A DNA stretch of 64,000 nucleotides from CALDTK01 sp965215215 (GTDB lineage: Bacteria; Bacteroidota; Bacteroidia; Chitinophagales; Saprospiraceae): positions 2,604,001 through 2,668,000 of the forward strand of contig OZ244043.1 in NCBI GenBank assembly GCA_965215215.1, given 5' to 3'. A program made the position numbers and the translations under genes. Under the pieces are notes generated by a model, which was given only the letters and a program-made list of their open reading frames with translations, did not search any database and was not told the DNA's origin. Position 1 is the first letter of the stretch; the number at the start of each line of letters is the position of its first letter. Shown piece by piece: positions 36,831-47,497 of this stretch.

Positions 36831-37550
36831 ATGAAGAGGAGAGAAAGCCTAAAAACATTTTTCCTCGGTGGTATAGCTGGTGGTTTGGCGCTGACCGGCT
36901 GTAACCCCCCGGGCTCGCCCGAGGCGGACACGGCCGACGAGGCGGTTGCCGAAGCGAGCCGGCAGTACTACGGTCGCACGCCCGCGGAGGAAGAGCGCGA
37001 CGCCGAGCTCAAGAGTGAAACGTTTTACGATTCGCACGAGATGGCCACCATCACCGCGCTCGCTAACCTCATCATTCCACCCAATGAGTTCGGGGACATC
37101 AAGGATGCCTCGGTGCCGGAGTTTATCGAGTTTATCTCGAAAGACATCCCGAGCTACCAACTGCCTATCCGCGGTGGTCTCATGTGGCTCAACCACGAGA
37201 GCAATACCCGGAACGGCAAGGAGTTTATCGACGCTTCGGAGGCCGAGCAGAAGCAAATCCTGGATGATATCGCCTTCTACGAGCCGGACAGCGAGGAGCC
37301 GACGCCGATGCCGATTCGCTTCTTTAGCGTCATGCGCAACCTCACGACTTGTGGCTACTTCACCTCCGCGGTCGGCATCAAGGACCTCGGTTACGTGGGC
37401 AACGCACCTAACGTCTGGGACGGCGTGCCCGAGGAGGTACTGGCCAAGCACGGCGTCGCCTACGACCCCGAGTGGATCGCGAAGTGCGTCGATCAGTCGA
37501 AGCGCGAGGACATCGCGCAGTGGGACGATCAGGGCAACCTGATTACCTAG
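36831..37550 (+). CDS. Gluconate 2-dehydrogenase subunit 3 family protein, Tat lipoprotein
   Basis: The 239-residue small subunit has a twin-arginine motif KRRESLKTFF and a lipobox LTGC (Cys near 24), so it should be Tat-exported and lipid-anchored. The body carries the family pattern FYDSHEMATITALANLIIPPNEFGDIKDASVPEFIEF, YQLPIRGGLMWLNHES and FFSVMRNLTTCGYFTS. In FAD glucose dehydrogenases this gamma subunit is a chaperone and Tat hitchhiker partner for the GMC subunit. The start follows the upstream stop by one base, so the two genes are coupled. No cytochrome c subunit gene follows. Confidence 0.9.
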   Translation: MKRRESLKTFFLGGIAGGLALTGCNPPGSPEADTADEAVAEASRQYYGRTPAEEERDAELKSETFYDSHEMATITALANLIIPPNEFGDIKDASVPEFIEFISKDIPSYQLPIRGGLMWLNHESNTRNGKEFIDASEAEQKQILDDIAFYEPDSEEPTPMPIRFFSVMRNLTTCGYFTSAVGIKDLGYVGNAPNVWDGVPEEVLAKHGVAYDPEWIAKCVDQSKREDIAQWDDQGNLIT

Positions 37551-37673
37551 GCGGCTTACGCCGGGGGGGGTACGCCCCGGGCGTAGTCTCTCGGGATACA
37601 CATCCTCGGCGCCACCCCGGTGCGTCGGGGATGTTCGTTTTGGACGGGGCACCTTTGCCGACCAGTCGAACTT

Positions 37674-39563
<1,890 letters not shown>

Positions 39564-39768
39564 GGGCTGTGCCCGAGAGTCGAGTCGCCCGAAATAGCCA
39601 GCGTATTTCCCCCTACCTACGGAGGCTCACCGGGGGGACGCCTGGTCGATGCCGAACGGGTAAGCGATGCGCCTTACGTTGGCGTACATCCTTGCACTCT
39701 ATCGGCCATAGTTTTACGTATAAATTTTACTATAATTTCAGTACGTACTCAGTGCATCGCTTTTCTAA
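39564..39768. other. Intergenic, no gene recognised
   Basis: After the ABC-F stop the sequence drifts to AT-rich (TTTTACGTATAAATTTTACTATA region near 39711-39740) just before the second MITE. No clear terminator or gene was seen. Confidence 0.4.
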
Positions 39769-39928
39769 GAGCCTATCTAAGGACTTGCTGATCGACTGAA
39801 AATCGGTCGACCTGGAGCTCTCCGTCGTCTGAAAGCCCCGTGATAGCGCTGCTATCCCTCCGTTTTCTCCCTCGCTGAGCTCCAAATCGACTGCGATCTC
39901 GCCAGATCGTAAATCCTTTGATAGGCTC
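39769..39928. mobile_element. 160-bp MITE, copy 2, with degenerate terminal inverted repeats
   Basis: It is the same length as, and closely similar to, the copy at 3028-3187, including the central GATAGC-GCT-GCTATC hairpin. The 20-bp ends (GAGCCTATCTAAGGACTTGC and the complement of GTAAATCCTTTGATAGGCTC) match at 17 of 20 positions, and the flanks are TAA and TAG, so this copy looks older. It sits in the intergenic region upstream of the GH64 gene. Confidence 0.88.
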
Positions 39929-40196
39929 TAGTTGGATCGGCTGTGTGTACTTAGGACACTTACTAGCGACCGACTTACGTATAGCGTATTACAAGTATAT
40001 ATTTAACTTTCTCCAGGAGTGTTCGTATGTTCTGTCGTAGTACCGTACGCTTTGCGTATAAACTCATATGCGACGGGTTGACCGAATATTTAGTGCTTTT
40101 TCCGGAACGGAGTTGTATACTTGCTGGTCGGAGCTGCGTCAAATCGCGCGGCTCATTTTTATATATTTCAGATCACCAAAACCTAAACTGTTACGA
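39929..40196. other. AT-rich upstream region of the GH64 gene
   Basis: This is markedly AT-richer than the flanks and likely contains the promoter of the secreted glucanase gene. TATACTTG near 40116 is a weak -7 candidate. No gene is evident. Confidence 0.4.
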
Positions 40197-42389
40197 GTGA
40201 ATACTACTACTACACTTAGAAATGGCCTAGGCAGGATACTCCTGTTCGGCGCTATGTTACTCTACTGCGGCGTCGCGGTGGCACAGTCGCGGCTCCCCTA
40301 CGAGGTCGTGAACAACAGCGAATTCGCCGACGACGAGATCTACGTAGCCGTCGTCGGTGAGATCGGCGGTTTCGTCTGGGTCGACCCGACCAACGGGCAG
40401 ATCAATCGGATGTCGCAAAGCGACAACACGGTTCCCGGTCCCGTCATCGACGGTAACCGTGGTCCCGGGCTCAACGGACTTTACGCCAACTGCTTCCGGA
40501 AGCTCAGCGACATCCCGAACCGGACGATCGACGTACCGCCGATCGCGGGGTGCCGGATCTACTTCTCGTTCAAGAGTCAGCTGTATTTCTACTTCTTCGG
40601 CTACAGTGGCGATCCCCAGGGCTACACCGCCCCGAATATCGAGAACCCGACGGATCCGAACACGGGCATCAGCTACGAGATCATCGAGCTCACCCTCAAC
40701 GAGTTTGGCCTCTTTAATAACACCTCGCGGGTCGACTCTTACAATTACCCCATCGGGTTAGAAGTGACCGGTCAGAATTTCTTCAAGCGCGTCGGAGAGC
40801 TCAAAACGCACCAGGAAATCCTCGATCGTTGGGCCGCGACCGCGCCCCCTGCTTTTCGGGGCCTGTACAAACGCGATCAGCGGATCATCAAGTTCCCGAC
40901 CAAAGACGATAGCTTCCCGAAGGACTATCTAGACGGCTACATCAACGCCATTTGGAATAAGTACCGCAATCAGGAAATTTACTTCAACTCCGGTGACGCC
41001 GGTCGTTGGCGAGGTGGCGTACAGGGGGATAATTTCGTGGTCCGCCGCGAGAGCGACGGGCAGGTAGCCACCATTCCGGGCAAGCCGAGCACGCTCGAGG
41101 CCATGGAAGGTAGCGGTGTGATGGCGAGCGGGCAGCGTTGGGACCTCGTGGTTCAAGCTCAGTTCGTAGCCGCGATCACCCGTCACGCTATCGACCTCAA
41201 CTCCGGCGACGGTCAGTTCCAGGACTTCGGTGACGCCTCACGGTACTACCAAACCGAGCCGTACAACTGGTACGCCAAGTTCCTGCACCAGACGGACATC
41301 AGCTTCGAGGGTCAGACCTACGCCTTCGCGTACGACGATGTATTCAACCAGTCGGCCACCATCGCTACGGGTAACCCAATTCGTGCGAAGGTTACGCTCG
41401 GTGGCTTCGCCGGTACCAACCCGCCGAACCCACCAAACCCGCCGAACCCCCCGAATCCTAACGGCGGCGACGGCGTGACGCTTTACCGAAACTGTCCTTT
41501 CGCCGGTGAATCGCAGACCATCGGAGCAGGCCGCTACACCCTCGGGCAGCTCCAAGCGCTCGGCATGGTGAACGACCAGGTGTCTTCGATCCGCGTGGCG
41601 GACGGTTACACGGCTACCCTTTACTGGGACGATAATTTCGGCGGCCGCACGTTGGTCAAGACCGGAGACGACGCCTGCCTCGACGACGATGGTTTCAACG
41701 ACAAGCTGAGCTCAATCGTAGTCACCCGCGGCGGTGGCGGTGGCGGCGGCTTCTCGACGCAAATCGAGGCGGAAAGCTTTGCGGCCTCGAATGCCGTACG
41801 AACCGAACCCTGCTCCGAGGGGGGCCTCAACGTGGGTTACCTCGAGAGTGGCTCGTGGTTGGTCTACGACGTCAACATTCCTTCCGCAGGTTCCTACAAC
41901 ATCGAGTACCGGGTGGCCAGCGCCATTGGGGGTGGCCGCATCCAGCTCGAGAAAGCGGGCGGCACCCGACAGTACGCGACCATCGACGTACCGAACACGG
42001 GGGGCTGGCAGACCTGGCGGACGATCTCGAATACCGCCAACCTGCCCGCAGGCCAGCAACAAATCGCGATCTACGTGCCGACCGCGGGGTACAACCTCAA
42101 TTGGATCAAGATTAGCCGCGCCGGTGGAGCAGCCCTCGCGGGCCGTGACCTCACCGACGCCGCCGGGCTCTCGGTGTACCCTAACCCGGCGAGCGACGAG
42201 CTGAACGTACGGGGATTGTCGCCGCAGACCTCGGCTTACCGCGTCTTCGACATGACGGGACGCTCCGTGCTCAACGGACAAACCTCCGGGGGGGACGCCA
42301 CGCGCATCGACGTGAGCACGCTTCCTACCGGCCTCTACATCCTCGAAGACCGGAACAGCGGCAACGCCGTCCGCTTTACGAAGGACTAG
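40197..42389 (+). CDS. Secreted GH64-type beta-1,3-glucanase with crystallin, CBM6 and T9SS domains
   Basis: The GTG start gives a signal peptide (LGRILLFGAMLLYCGVAVAQ) in a 730-residue protein; an earlier ATG frame lacks this placement. Residues about 30-400 resemble the GH64 thaumatin-like fold (YPIGLEVTGQNFF, FPKDYLDGYINAIWNKYRNQ, FAYDDVFNQSATI). An NPPNPPNPP linker, a beta/gamma-crystallin module with two Ca-binding motifs (NDQVSS and NDKLSS), a Gly linker, a CBM6-like module (IEAESFAASN to WIKISRAGG) and a T9SS type A sorting domain (LSVYPNPASDE to the C-terminus) follow. It is expected to be exported by T9SS and to attack laminarin-like beta-1,3-glucan. A strong intrinsic terminator follows. 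Confidence 0.85.
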   Translation: MNTTTTLRNGLGRILLFGAMLLYCGVAVAQSRLPYEVVNNSEFADDEIYVAVVGEIGGFVWVDPTNGQINRMSQSDNTVPGPVIDGNRGPGLNGLYANCFRKLSDIPNRTIDVPPIAGCRIYFSFKSQLYFYFFGYSGDPQGYTAPNIENPTDPNTGISYEIIELTLNEFGLFNNTSRVDSYNYPIGLEVTGQNFFKRVGELKTHQEILDRWAATAPPAFRGLYKRDQRIIKFPTKDDSFPKDYLDGYINAIWNKYRNQEIYFNSGDAGRWRGGVQGDNFVVRRESDGQVATIPGKPSTLEAMEGSGVMASGQRWDLVVQAQFVAAITRHAIDLNSGDGQFQDFGDASRYYQTEPYNWYAKFLHQTDISFEGQTYAFAYDDVFNQSATIATGNPIRAKVTLGGFAGTNPPNPPNPPNPPNPNGGDGVTLYRNCPFAGESQTIGAGRYTLGQLQALGMVNDQVSSIRVADGYTATLYWDDNFGGRTLVKTGDDACLDDDGFNDKLSSIVVTRGGGGGGGFSTQIEAESFAASNAVRTEPCSEGGLNVGYLESGSWLVYDVNIPSAGSYNIEYRVASAIGGGRIQLEKAGGTRQYATIDVPNTGGWQTWRTISNTANLPAGQQQIAIYVPTAGYNLNWIKISRAGGAALAGRDLTDAAGLSVYPNPASDELNVRGLSPQTSAYRVFDMTGRSVLNGQTSGGDATRIDVSTLPTGLYILEDRNSGNAVRFTKD

Positions 42390-42420
42390 GACCGAACCGT
42401 AGCCTCAGGCTAAGCGCATC

Positions 42421-42480
42421 GAGCCGTAGCACCTTGCCCACCCGGATCTCCCGGGGGCACTGTGCTACGGCTCTTTTTTT
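42421..42480 (+). terminator. Strong intrinsic terminator
   Basis: A perfect 12-bp stem GAGCCGTAGCAC/GTGCTACGGCTC encloses a 29-base loop and is followed directly by seven T residues. It ends the GH64 transcript. Confidence 0.9.
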
Positions 42481-42495
42481 ACCCCCGGTGCCCGA

Positions 42496-43308
42496 TCAAG
42501 TACGTCGGCGCTTAGCGTTCCCGGCTAACCAAGCCTTCACCCCCCCGACCCGGTCGCGGGCTACGATCACCGGCTCACCCCGGTGCCCGATCAAGTGGGC
42601 GCGGAAGCGGGAGTTGGAGTAGGCCGTCAACTGCTCGATCGCGGAAGCTTGCGCGATGACCGCCCGGTTGAGGCGCCTGAAATGTTGGGGATCGAGATCG
42701 ACCTCCAGCTGGTCGAGCGTTTCCGAAATCGGGTGTCGGGTACCGTCGGGGGCGTAAGCCCACGTGATACGGTCGATGCTCTCGAGGTACGCGACCCTGG
42801 CCACGGGGAGTGGGACCAACTTCGTCCCAACGCGGCTCAGTAAGCGTTCCCGGTACACGACGCGCTGTTCCTTCACCGCGGTGAGTAATTGCTCCAGTAC
42901 TTCCGGACTGAAACCGGCGGGCGTCGCCGGTGCAGCTGTCCCGGATCGCGCGGGCAGGCTGTCGCCAAAACGATCGAGGGCCGCGTACAGCTCGGTGGCC
43001 CGAATGGGCTTGAGGAGGTAGTCGATGGAGTTAACCTTGAAGGCCCGCAGCGCGTACTGCTCGTAGGCCGTGGTGAAGATGACGGGCGCTTTGACCTCGA
43101 CGCGCGAGAAGATATTCAAGCTGAGGCCGTCGGCGAGGCGGATGTCGCAGAGCAGTAGATCGGGGTTCCACCCGGGGATCGAGCGGATCGCTCCCGAAAC
43201 GCTGTCCGTTGTACCGACGAGTTCCACCTCCGCGTTCGGGTAGTCCGCCAGGAGTCCTTCGAGCCGCTCGGCGGCCAGGGGTTCGTCTTCGATTATCGCG
43301 ATGCGCAT
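42496..43308 (-). CDS. LytTR-family response regulator
   Basis: The 270-residue regulator starts MRIAIIEDEPLAAERL. The receiver domain has Asp in LLLCDIRLADG (about 54) and Lys in DYLLKPI (about 105). After a short Pro/Ala linker, a LytTR DNA-binding domain follows (VGTKLVPLPVARVAYLESIDRITWAYAPDG, ETLDQLEVDLDPQHFRRLNRAVIAQ). It overlaps the stop of the upstream kinase by one base (TAATG), so the two are coupled. Confidence 0.95.
   Translation of the reverse strand: MRIAIIEDEPLAAERLEGLLADYPNAEVELVGTTDSVSGAIRSIPGWNPDLLLCDIRLADGLSLNIFSRVEVKAPVIFTTAYEQYALRAFKVNSIDYLLKPIRATELYAALDRFGDSLPARSGTAAPATPAGFSPEVLEQLLTAVKEQRVVYRERLLSRVGTKLVPLPVARVAYLESIDRITWAYAPDGTRHPISETLDQLEVDLDPQHFRRLNRAVIAQASAIEQLTAYSNSRFRAHLIGHRGEPVIVARDRVGGVKAWLAGNAKRRRT
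42958..42971 (-). repeat. Dispersed motif, GGC form, loop GACA
   Basis: GTTTTGGCGACAGC followed by C, coding strand of the LytTR gene, read within RFGDSLP. Confidence 0.55.
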
Positions 43309-44360
43309 TAGCGGTAAAGTACCGGGAGCCAAACTTCGAAGCGTTCGGTGGAGTGTTCGATCCGGATCTCCCGGCCGGCGGCGAGGCGGTAGCGCTCGCT
43401 GATGTTCCCGAGGCCGACCCCTTTGCCCTCGGCCGGTTCGAAGAGGGGGGAGACGTTGTTCGCTACGACCAGCCACTCCGGTTCCCGGCGGAGGCACACC
43501 CCGAGCGGTTTGTCCCGGGTAGCGCCGTTGTGCTTGACCGCGTTCTCGACCAGCATCTGCAGCGCGAGGGGAACGACGTAGACGTCTTCGCCCGACTGCG
43601 GGCCGATCTCGAGTCGGAGGCGATCACCGAAGCGGGTGGTGAGCAGATTCGCGTACGCGTGCAGCATGTCGAGCTCGCGGCCGAGCGGTACGAGCGTCTC
43701 GCGGCGCACCTCGAGCACGTAGCGGTAGACCGCGCTAAGGCCCTGAATGAAGGATTCGGCCCGCTCCGCGTCACTCCGGATGAGGGCGCTGAGTACATTG
43801 AGCGAATTGAACAGAAAGTGAGGGTTGATCTGCGCGTTGAGGGCCTCGAACTGGGCGGCGAGGTTGGCGACTTTGAGTTGCTCGGCCTGGACGAGGCTCG
43901 CCTTCCAGGTGTTGAGAAAGTAGGCGCTCTGGTAGATCGCCGTGATGAGTAACGAGATCGTGATAGACGTGATGTAACTGCTACGCGAGATCACGTCCGG
44001 AAACCTCGACGCCTCGATGCCGAGAATACCGATGACGTACACGGCGAGACAGAGTGTGGTGATGAGCGCGACGGTAACCACGTTGGCCGCGAGCGAGATC
44101 AGGAACCCTCGCCGAGGCCGCTCCAGCCAGTCGACCTGGTGGGTCAGCCAGGAGTTGAGGTAGCCGCCATTCAACCACAGCGAAAAGCCGATCATGACGC
44201 TGATCGACATGTCGCGGAGCATTTGTCCCGGATGCGCTAAGTCGATGTTGCCACCGAGCGCGGCGATCGTCGCTGTAATCAAGATCGCGCCCACCAGTGC
44301 GGTGAGCGCGACCTTCCAGAACGCGGCGGTCTCGATGTCTCGGAATACGAGCAGCTTCAT
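43308..44360 (-). CDS. LytS-type sensor histidine kinase
   Basis: The 350-residue kinase has four predicted membrane helices (VALTALVGAILITATIAAL, ISVMIGFSLWLNGGYL, LAANVVTVALITTLCLAVYVIG, SITISLLITAIYQSAYFL). Then comes the His_kinase domain with the characteristic LNAQINPHFLFNSLN phospho-His motif (near residue 190) and an HATPase with LVENAVKHN and GVGLGNISERY. There is no separate sensor domain. It pairs with the LytTR regulator encoded immediately downstream and follows the repeat-protein gene by 7 bp. Confidence 0.94.
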   Translation of the reverse strand: MKLLVFRDIETAAFWKVALTALVGAILITATIAALGGNIDLAHPGQMLRDMSISVMIGFSLWLNGGYLNSWLTHQVDWLERPRRGFLISLAANVVTVALITTLCLAVYVIGILGIEASRFPDVISRSSYITSITISLLITAIYQSAYFLNTWKASLVQAEQLKVANLAAQFEALNAQINPHFLFNSLNVLSALIRSDAERAESFIQGLSAVYRYVLEVRRETLVPLGRELDMLHAYANLLTTRFGDRLRLEIGPQSGEDVYVVPLALQMLVENAVKHNGATRDKPLGVCLRREPEWLVVANNVSPLFEPAEGKGVGLGNISERYRLAAGREIRIEHSTERFEVWLPVLYR

Positions 44361-44367
44361 CGGTTCG

Positions 44368-45018
44368 CTAGTTACTCGCCGTCGCCTCGGCGAGCAAGGT
44401 CTGTGCCCGCTCCGCACCCCAGGTGGGTAGCAGCTCGCGGTCGGCGTCGGCCTCCTCGGTGAAGAGCTCGATGGCGCGCTCGAGGTGCGGCCGGGCTGCG
44501 TCGGGGCCCCCGCCGAACATGCTCGGCGTGTAGTACAGGTTGCTGCCGAGCGTAGCGGAAGCCCGCGGATTGCTAGGTTCGGCCTTCACGGCGGCTTCGA
44601 GGAGGTTCGTGGCTTTCGGTCCGTAATAAGGGGACTTAATCGGACTCTCGCGAAGTAGCGCCTGGTAGTAGGTGGCGCGGAGGGTCATGACCTCCGAGTT
44701 GTTGTCGGCAGCTTCGGCTACGCCGAGGTAGGAGTCCGCTCTGTCGAGGCAGCCCTCGCAACCCGCCTCGCCGCTGGTCCAGTACTGTAGTAGGGCGAAG
44801 TGGGCAGCGTAGTAATTGGGCAGCCAGGCCTCCGGATTGGCGGCGGCGATGCGTTCGGTGGCCGGACCGACCCGCGCCAGTATCTCCGGACTGGTGCCGG
44901 CCGCTAACGCTTCGAGTTGTGTACCGAGGGGAGCTTCCCAGCCGGCCTGCGCGAACGCGCGGTTCGCGCTGACGGTAATGAGGCTGAATGCAATGAGTAG
45001 GGGAGCGAAGAATTTCAT
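44368..45018 (-). CDS. Secreted TPR-like protein
   Basis: The 216-residue protein has a signal peptide (FFAPLLIAFSLITVSANRAFAQ) and helical repeats resembling TPRs (NPEAWLPNYYAAHFALLQYW, CLDRADSYLGVAEAADNNSEVMTLRATYYQALL, EAAVKAEPSNPRASATLGSNLYY, ARPHLERAIELFTEEA). A CEGC motif lies near residue 85. Similar proteins accompany LytTR systems in Bacteroidota. It probably forms an operon with the LytS/LytTR genes and perhaps the TonB receptor upstream. The function is unknown. Confidence 0.8.
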   Translation of the reverse strand: MKFFAPLLIAFSLITVSANRAFAQAGWEAPLGTQLEALAAGTSPEILARVGPATERIAAANPEAWLPNYYAAHFALLQYWTSGEAGCEGCLDRADSYLGVAEAADNNSEVMTLRATYYQALLRESPIKSPYYGPKATNLLEAAVKAEPSNPRASATLGSNLYYTPSMFGGGPDAARPHLERAIELFTEEADADRELLPTWGAERAQTLLAEATASN

Positions 45019-45126
45019 GCTGAGGTGAATTTGTGGGTGAATGATGGATCAAATGTGGGGGGGGGGGCGAGGGATCGGCGAGCCGAAGGGACTGAACCGT
45101 AGGATTGGCTCACTGAATCGTAGTCT

Positions 45127-47334
45127 TTAAATGTCGTCGACCGTGCCGGTGCGATCCTTGTCGCCGATGTTGACGAACACGCCCACGAAGGGGAAGCGGG
45201 GGAAGACGTTGTCGACCTCGAGCCGGCCGTACTCCCCCCGCGCGTCGGGCGTCTGCGCGAAGCGGTACTGGTGTACCTGCCGGGCGCCGGCTACGTTGCT
45301 GAAGCTGGCGAAGATCACGGTGAAGTGTCCGCGGAGCTGGGTGACGTAGGTCACGTTCACGCTCAAGTCATGGAACCGGGGTGTAGTGCCGCCGAACCGC
45401 GTCGATGCGTCGTTCGGGTCGTCGTAGGGCCGACCGCTGTGGTAGCGGTACGTGGCGCTGAAGCCGAGGCCCGGGCCGGGGAAGAAGCGTTTGGCGACCA
45501 CGGCCAGGTTGTGCCGCGCCGCGAAAGGCACGGGTGCGCGCTCGGTGAGGGTCCCACGCAGTCGGGCGGCGTCGGTGTAGGAGTAGCTAACCCAGAAATC
45601 GGCGTTCTCGACGGTCTTGCGGTCGCGAAAGAATAGGTCGAGACCGCGGGCGTATCCATTGCCTTCGGTCGCGTACCCGCCCGCCTGGCCGGTCAGTACG
45701 TTGTCGTATCGTTTTGCGTAAGCTTCCGCCCGGAGCACCCGACCGTCCCAGCTTTTGGAGTAAGTGAGGCCAACGTGCGCGAGCGACGCGGGAGCGAGGT
45801 TCCGGCTCCCGCCGAAGAGCTCGTCCGCCCGTTGGCGCTGGCGGTACCGCCCGACGGAGAGGGCGAGTTGGTGGTCGGGCGAGAAGAGGTGGGAGAGTTG
45901 GAGGCGTGGCGACAAGCCAAGATCGCCGTCGCTGCTCGCGCTCCGAAAATCGCGGTAGTAGTCCGCCCGCAAGCCCGTGCGCAACACCCACGAGGCGTTT
46001 AAATACCAGTCCGCTTCCGCAAAACTCGCCGTGTAGCTCCGACTGACGCTAGCGACCTCTTCGAGTCGATCGGTGCCGACCTCCACGCGTTCTCGACTGA
46101 CATTTTGTTCGAGGCCCGCGCGCCAGAGGGCGCGCTCGGCGAAGTTGTCGCTGTACTGCAACCGGACCTGCAGGTCGTTCCGGTCGAGTGCCTTGGCCGA
46201 GCTATCGAAGGTGAAGCGGTCGCGGTCGGCGGCGAAGGAGGCGCCGAGCTCCCAGAGGCCGGTGCGACCCCGCGGTTGCTGGTAGACGGCCTGAGCGTAG
46301 AGGTTGCGGTTGGCGAGCGCGAGGTCGGTCGCTCCGTAGAAGATCGCTTCCCCGGCGTTTTCGCCGGCGTAGCGCTGGGTGCTCGCCTGCGCGAAGGTGC
46401 GCAGGTTGCGGCCGTCTTCGCCGGTCCACCAGTAGGCGAGCTGGCTGTTCAGGCCCTGCGGAACGGTGGTGATCTGGCGGGTGGCCTCTTTGTTGAGGGC
46501 GGTGTAGAGTCCGAGGTGTGTGCCGCCGAAGTTGAAGGCGATTGCCTCCCCGGGACGCAGCGTTTGGGTGTGACCGACGTCCGCGCCCACGGTCAGTAGG
46601 CTTACCGAGGTGATGTCTTCGGTGGGTACCGCCTGGGTCTGTAGGAGGAGTGCACCCGACAGCGCATCGCCGTAGGCGGCGGAGAAGCCACCGGTGGCGA
46701 AGGTGATGCCGCTGAAGGCAAAGGGACTGAAGCGAGTACGGCTCGGCACGTCGGGTAGGCCACTGGTGTAGAGTTGGGGTACGCGTAGGCCGTTGATGTA
46801 AGCTTGGGTCTCTTCGGCGCTGCCGCCGCGCACGAGGAGCTGACCGCTTTCGCCGGCGGGCGTGCTACCGGGCAGGGTGGAGAGCGCCTCGGCGAGATCG
46901 GCGGTGGCGCCGGTGGTGGCTACGTCCACGCTCGAGAGGACGGCGGTTTTGCGGGTATCGCTCGCCTCGAAGGCCCCGGCCGTGACGACGACCTCGGCCA
47001 AGGCGGTGGCGGTCGGCCTGAGTTTTAGCGTAAGCGACCCGGCGTTGGAAGCGGTAACGGCGATGCTGTCGCCGCGGAAGCCGACGTACTGCGTGTGGAG
47101 TTGGAAGGGGGGCGCTTCGGACGAAGTGAAGGCAAACTGGCCGAGGGAGTCCGAGCTCGCACCTTCGTAGGTAGTGGCGTGGTAGACGTTGACGCCGGTG
47201 AGCGGTTGGCCGGAAGCGTCGGTTACGGTACCGGCGACGGGGGTTTGCGACCGAAGGAGGTCGGCCTGACCGAGGAGGAGGGTCACGAGGGAAAACTGAA
47301 CCAGTCCGATGGATCCGGGGGTCGAAAGGCGCAT
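45127..47334 (-). CDS. TonB-dependent outer-membrane receptor
   Basis: The 735-residue protein has a signal peptide, a CarboxypepD_reg-like N-terminal domain (VAGTVTDASGQPLTGVNVYH), then the plug (TADLAEALSTLPGSTPAGESGQLLVRGGSAEETQAYINGLRVP) and a large beta-barrel with alternating aromatic strands ending FPFVGVFVNIGDKDR. Near the end, GRPYDDPNDASTRFGG is typical of Bacteroidota receptors. There is no SusD partner nearby, so glycan import is less likely than uptake of another ligand. Three dispersed motif copies lie in the gene. Confidence 0.9.
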   Translation of the reverse strand: MRLSTPGSIGLVQFSLVTLLLGQADLLRSQTPVAGTVTDASGQPLTGVNVYHATTYEGASSDSLGQFAFTSSEAPPFQLHTQYVGFRGDSIAVTASNAGSLTLKLRPTATALAEVVVTAGAFEASDTRKTAVLSSVDVATTGATADLAEALSTLPGSTPAGESGQLLVRGGSAEETQAYINGLRVPQLYTSGLPDVPSRTRFSPFAFSGITFATGGFSAAYGDALSGALLLQTQAVPTEDITSVSLLTVGADVGHTQTLRPGEAIAFNFGGTHLGLYTALNKEATRQITTVPQGLNSQLAYWWTGEDGRNLRTFAQASTQRYAGENAGEAIFYGATDLALANRNLYAQAVYQQPRGRTGLWELGASFAADRDRFTFDSSAKALDRNDLQVRLQYSDNFAERALWRAGLEQNVSRERVEVGTDRLEEVASVSRSYTASFAEADWYLNASWVLRTGLRADYYRDFRSASSDGDLGLSPRLQLSHLFSPDHQLALSVGRYRQRQRADELFGGSRNLAPASLAHVGLTYSKSWDGRVLRAEAYAKRYDNVLTGQAGGYATEGNGYARGLDLFFRDRKTVENADFWVSYSYTDAARLRGTLTERAPVPFAARHNLAVVAKRFFPGPGLGFSATYRYHSGRPYDDPNDASTRFGGTTPRFHDLSVNVTYVTQLRGHFTVIFASFSNVAGARQVHQYRFAQTPDARGEYGRLEVDNVFPRFPFVGVFVNIGDKDRTGTVDDI
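45711..45723 (+). repeat. Dispersed motif, short form, loop GTAA
   Basis: GTTTTGCGTAAGC, antisense in the TonB-receptor gene, read there as AYAKR. Confidence 0.55.
46012..46025 (-). repeat. Dispersed motif, short form, loop GGAA
   Basis: GTTTTGCGGAAGCG, coding strand of the receptor gene, read as FAEA. Confidence 0.65.
47022..47036 (+). repeat. Dispersed motif, AGC form, loop GTAA
   Basis: GTTTTAGCGTAAGCG, antisense in the receptor gene, read there as LTLKL. Confidence 0.8.
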
Positions 47335-47497
47335 AATGGGTAGTTTGATACCCTAAAGCTGCCCGCCGATTCGGTCGGCGATCGTTCCGTTCTTTCTGAG
47401 TCGTAGATAATCCCGCTTGAATCGTAGGCGTCGTCGGGGACGCGGCGCGGCTACGGCCAGTGCACCCTCTCCGTAGTGCCTCCCGTTTACTACCGGC

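Noticed and set aside
35288..36931. A 547-codon minus-strand frame opposite the GMC oxidoreductase
   Set aside because: The sense strand carries the complete FAD-binding and GMC motifs, whereas the antisense product has no recognisable motif.
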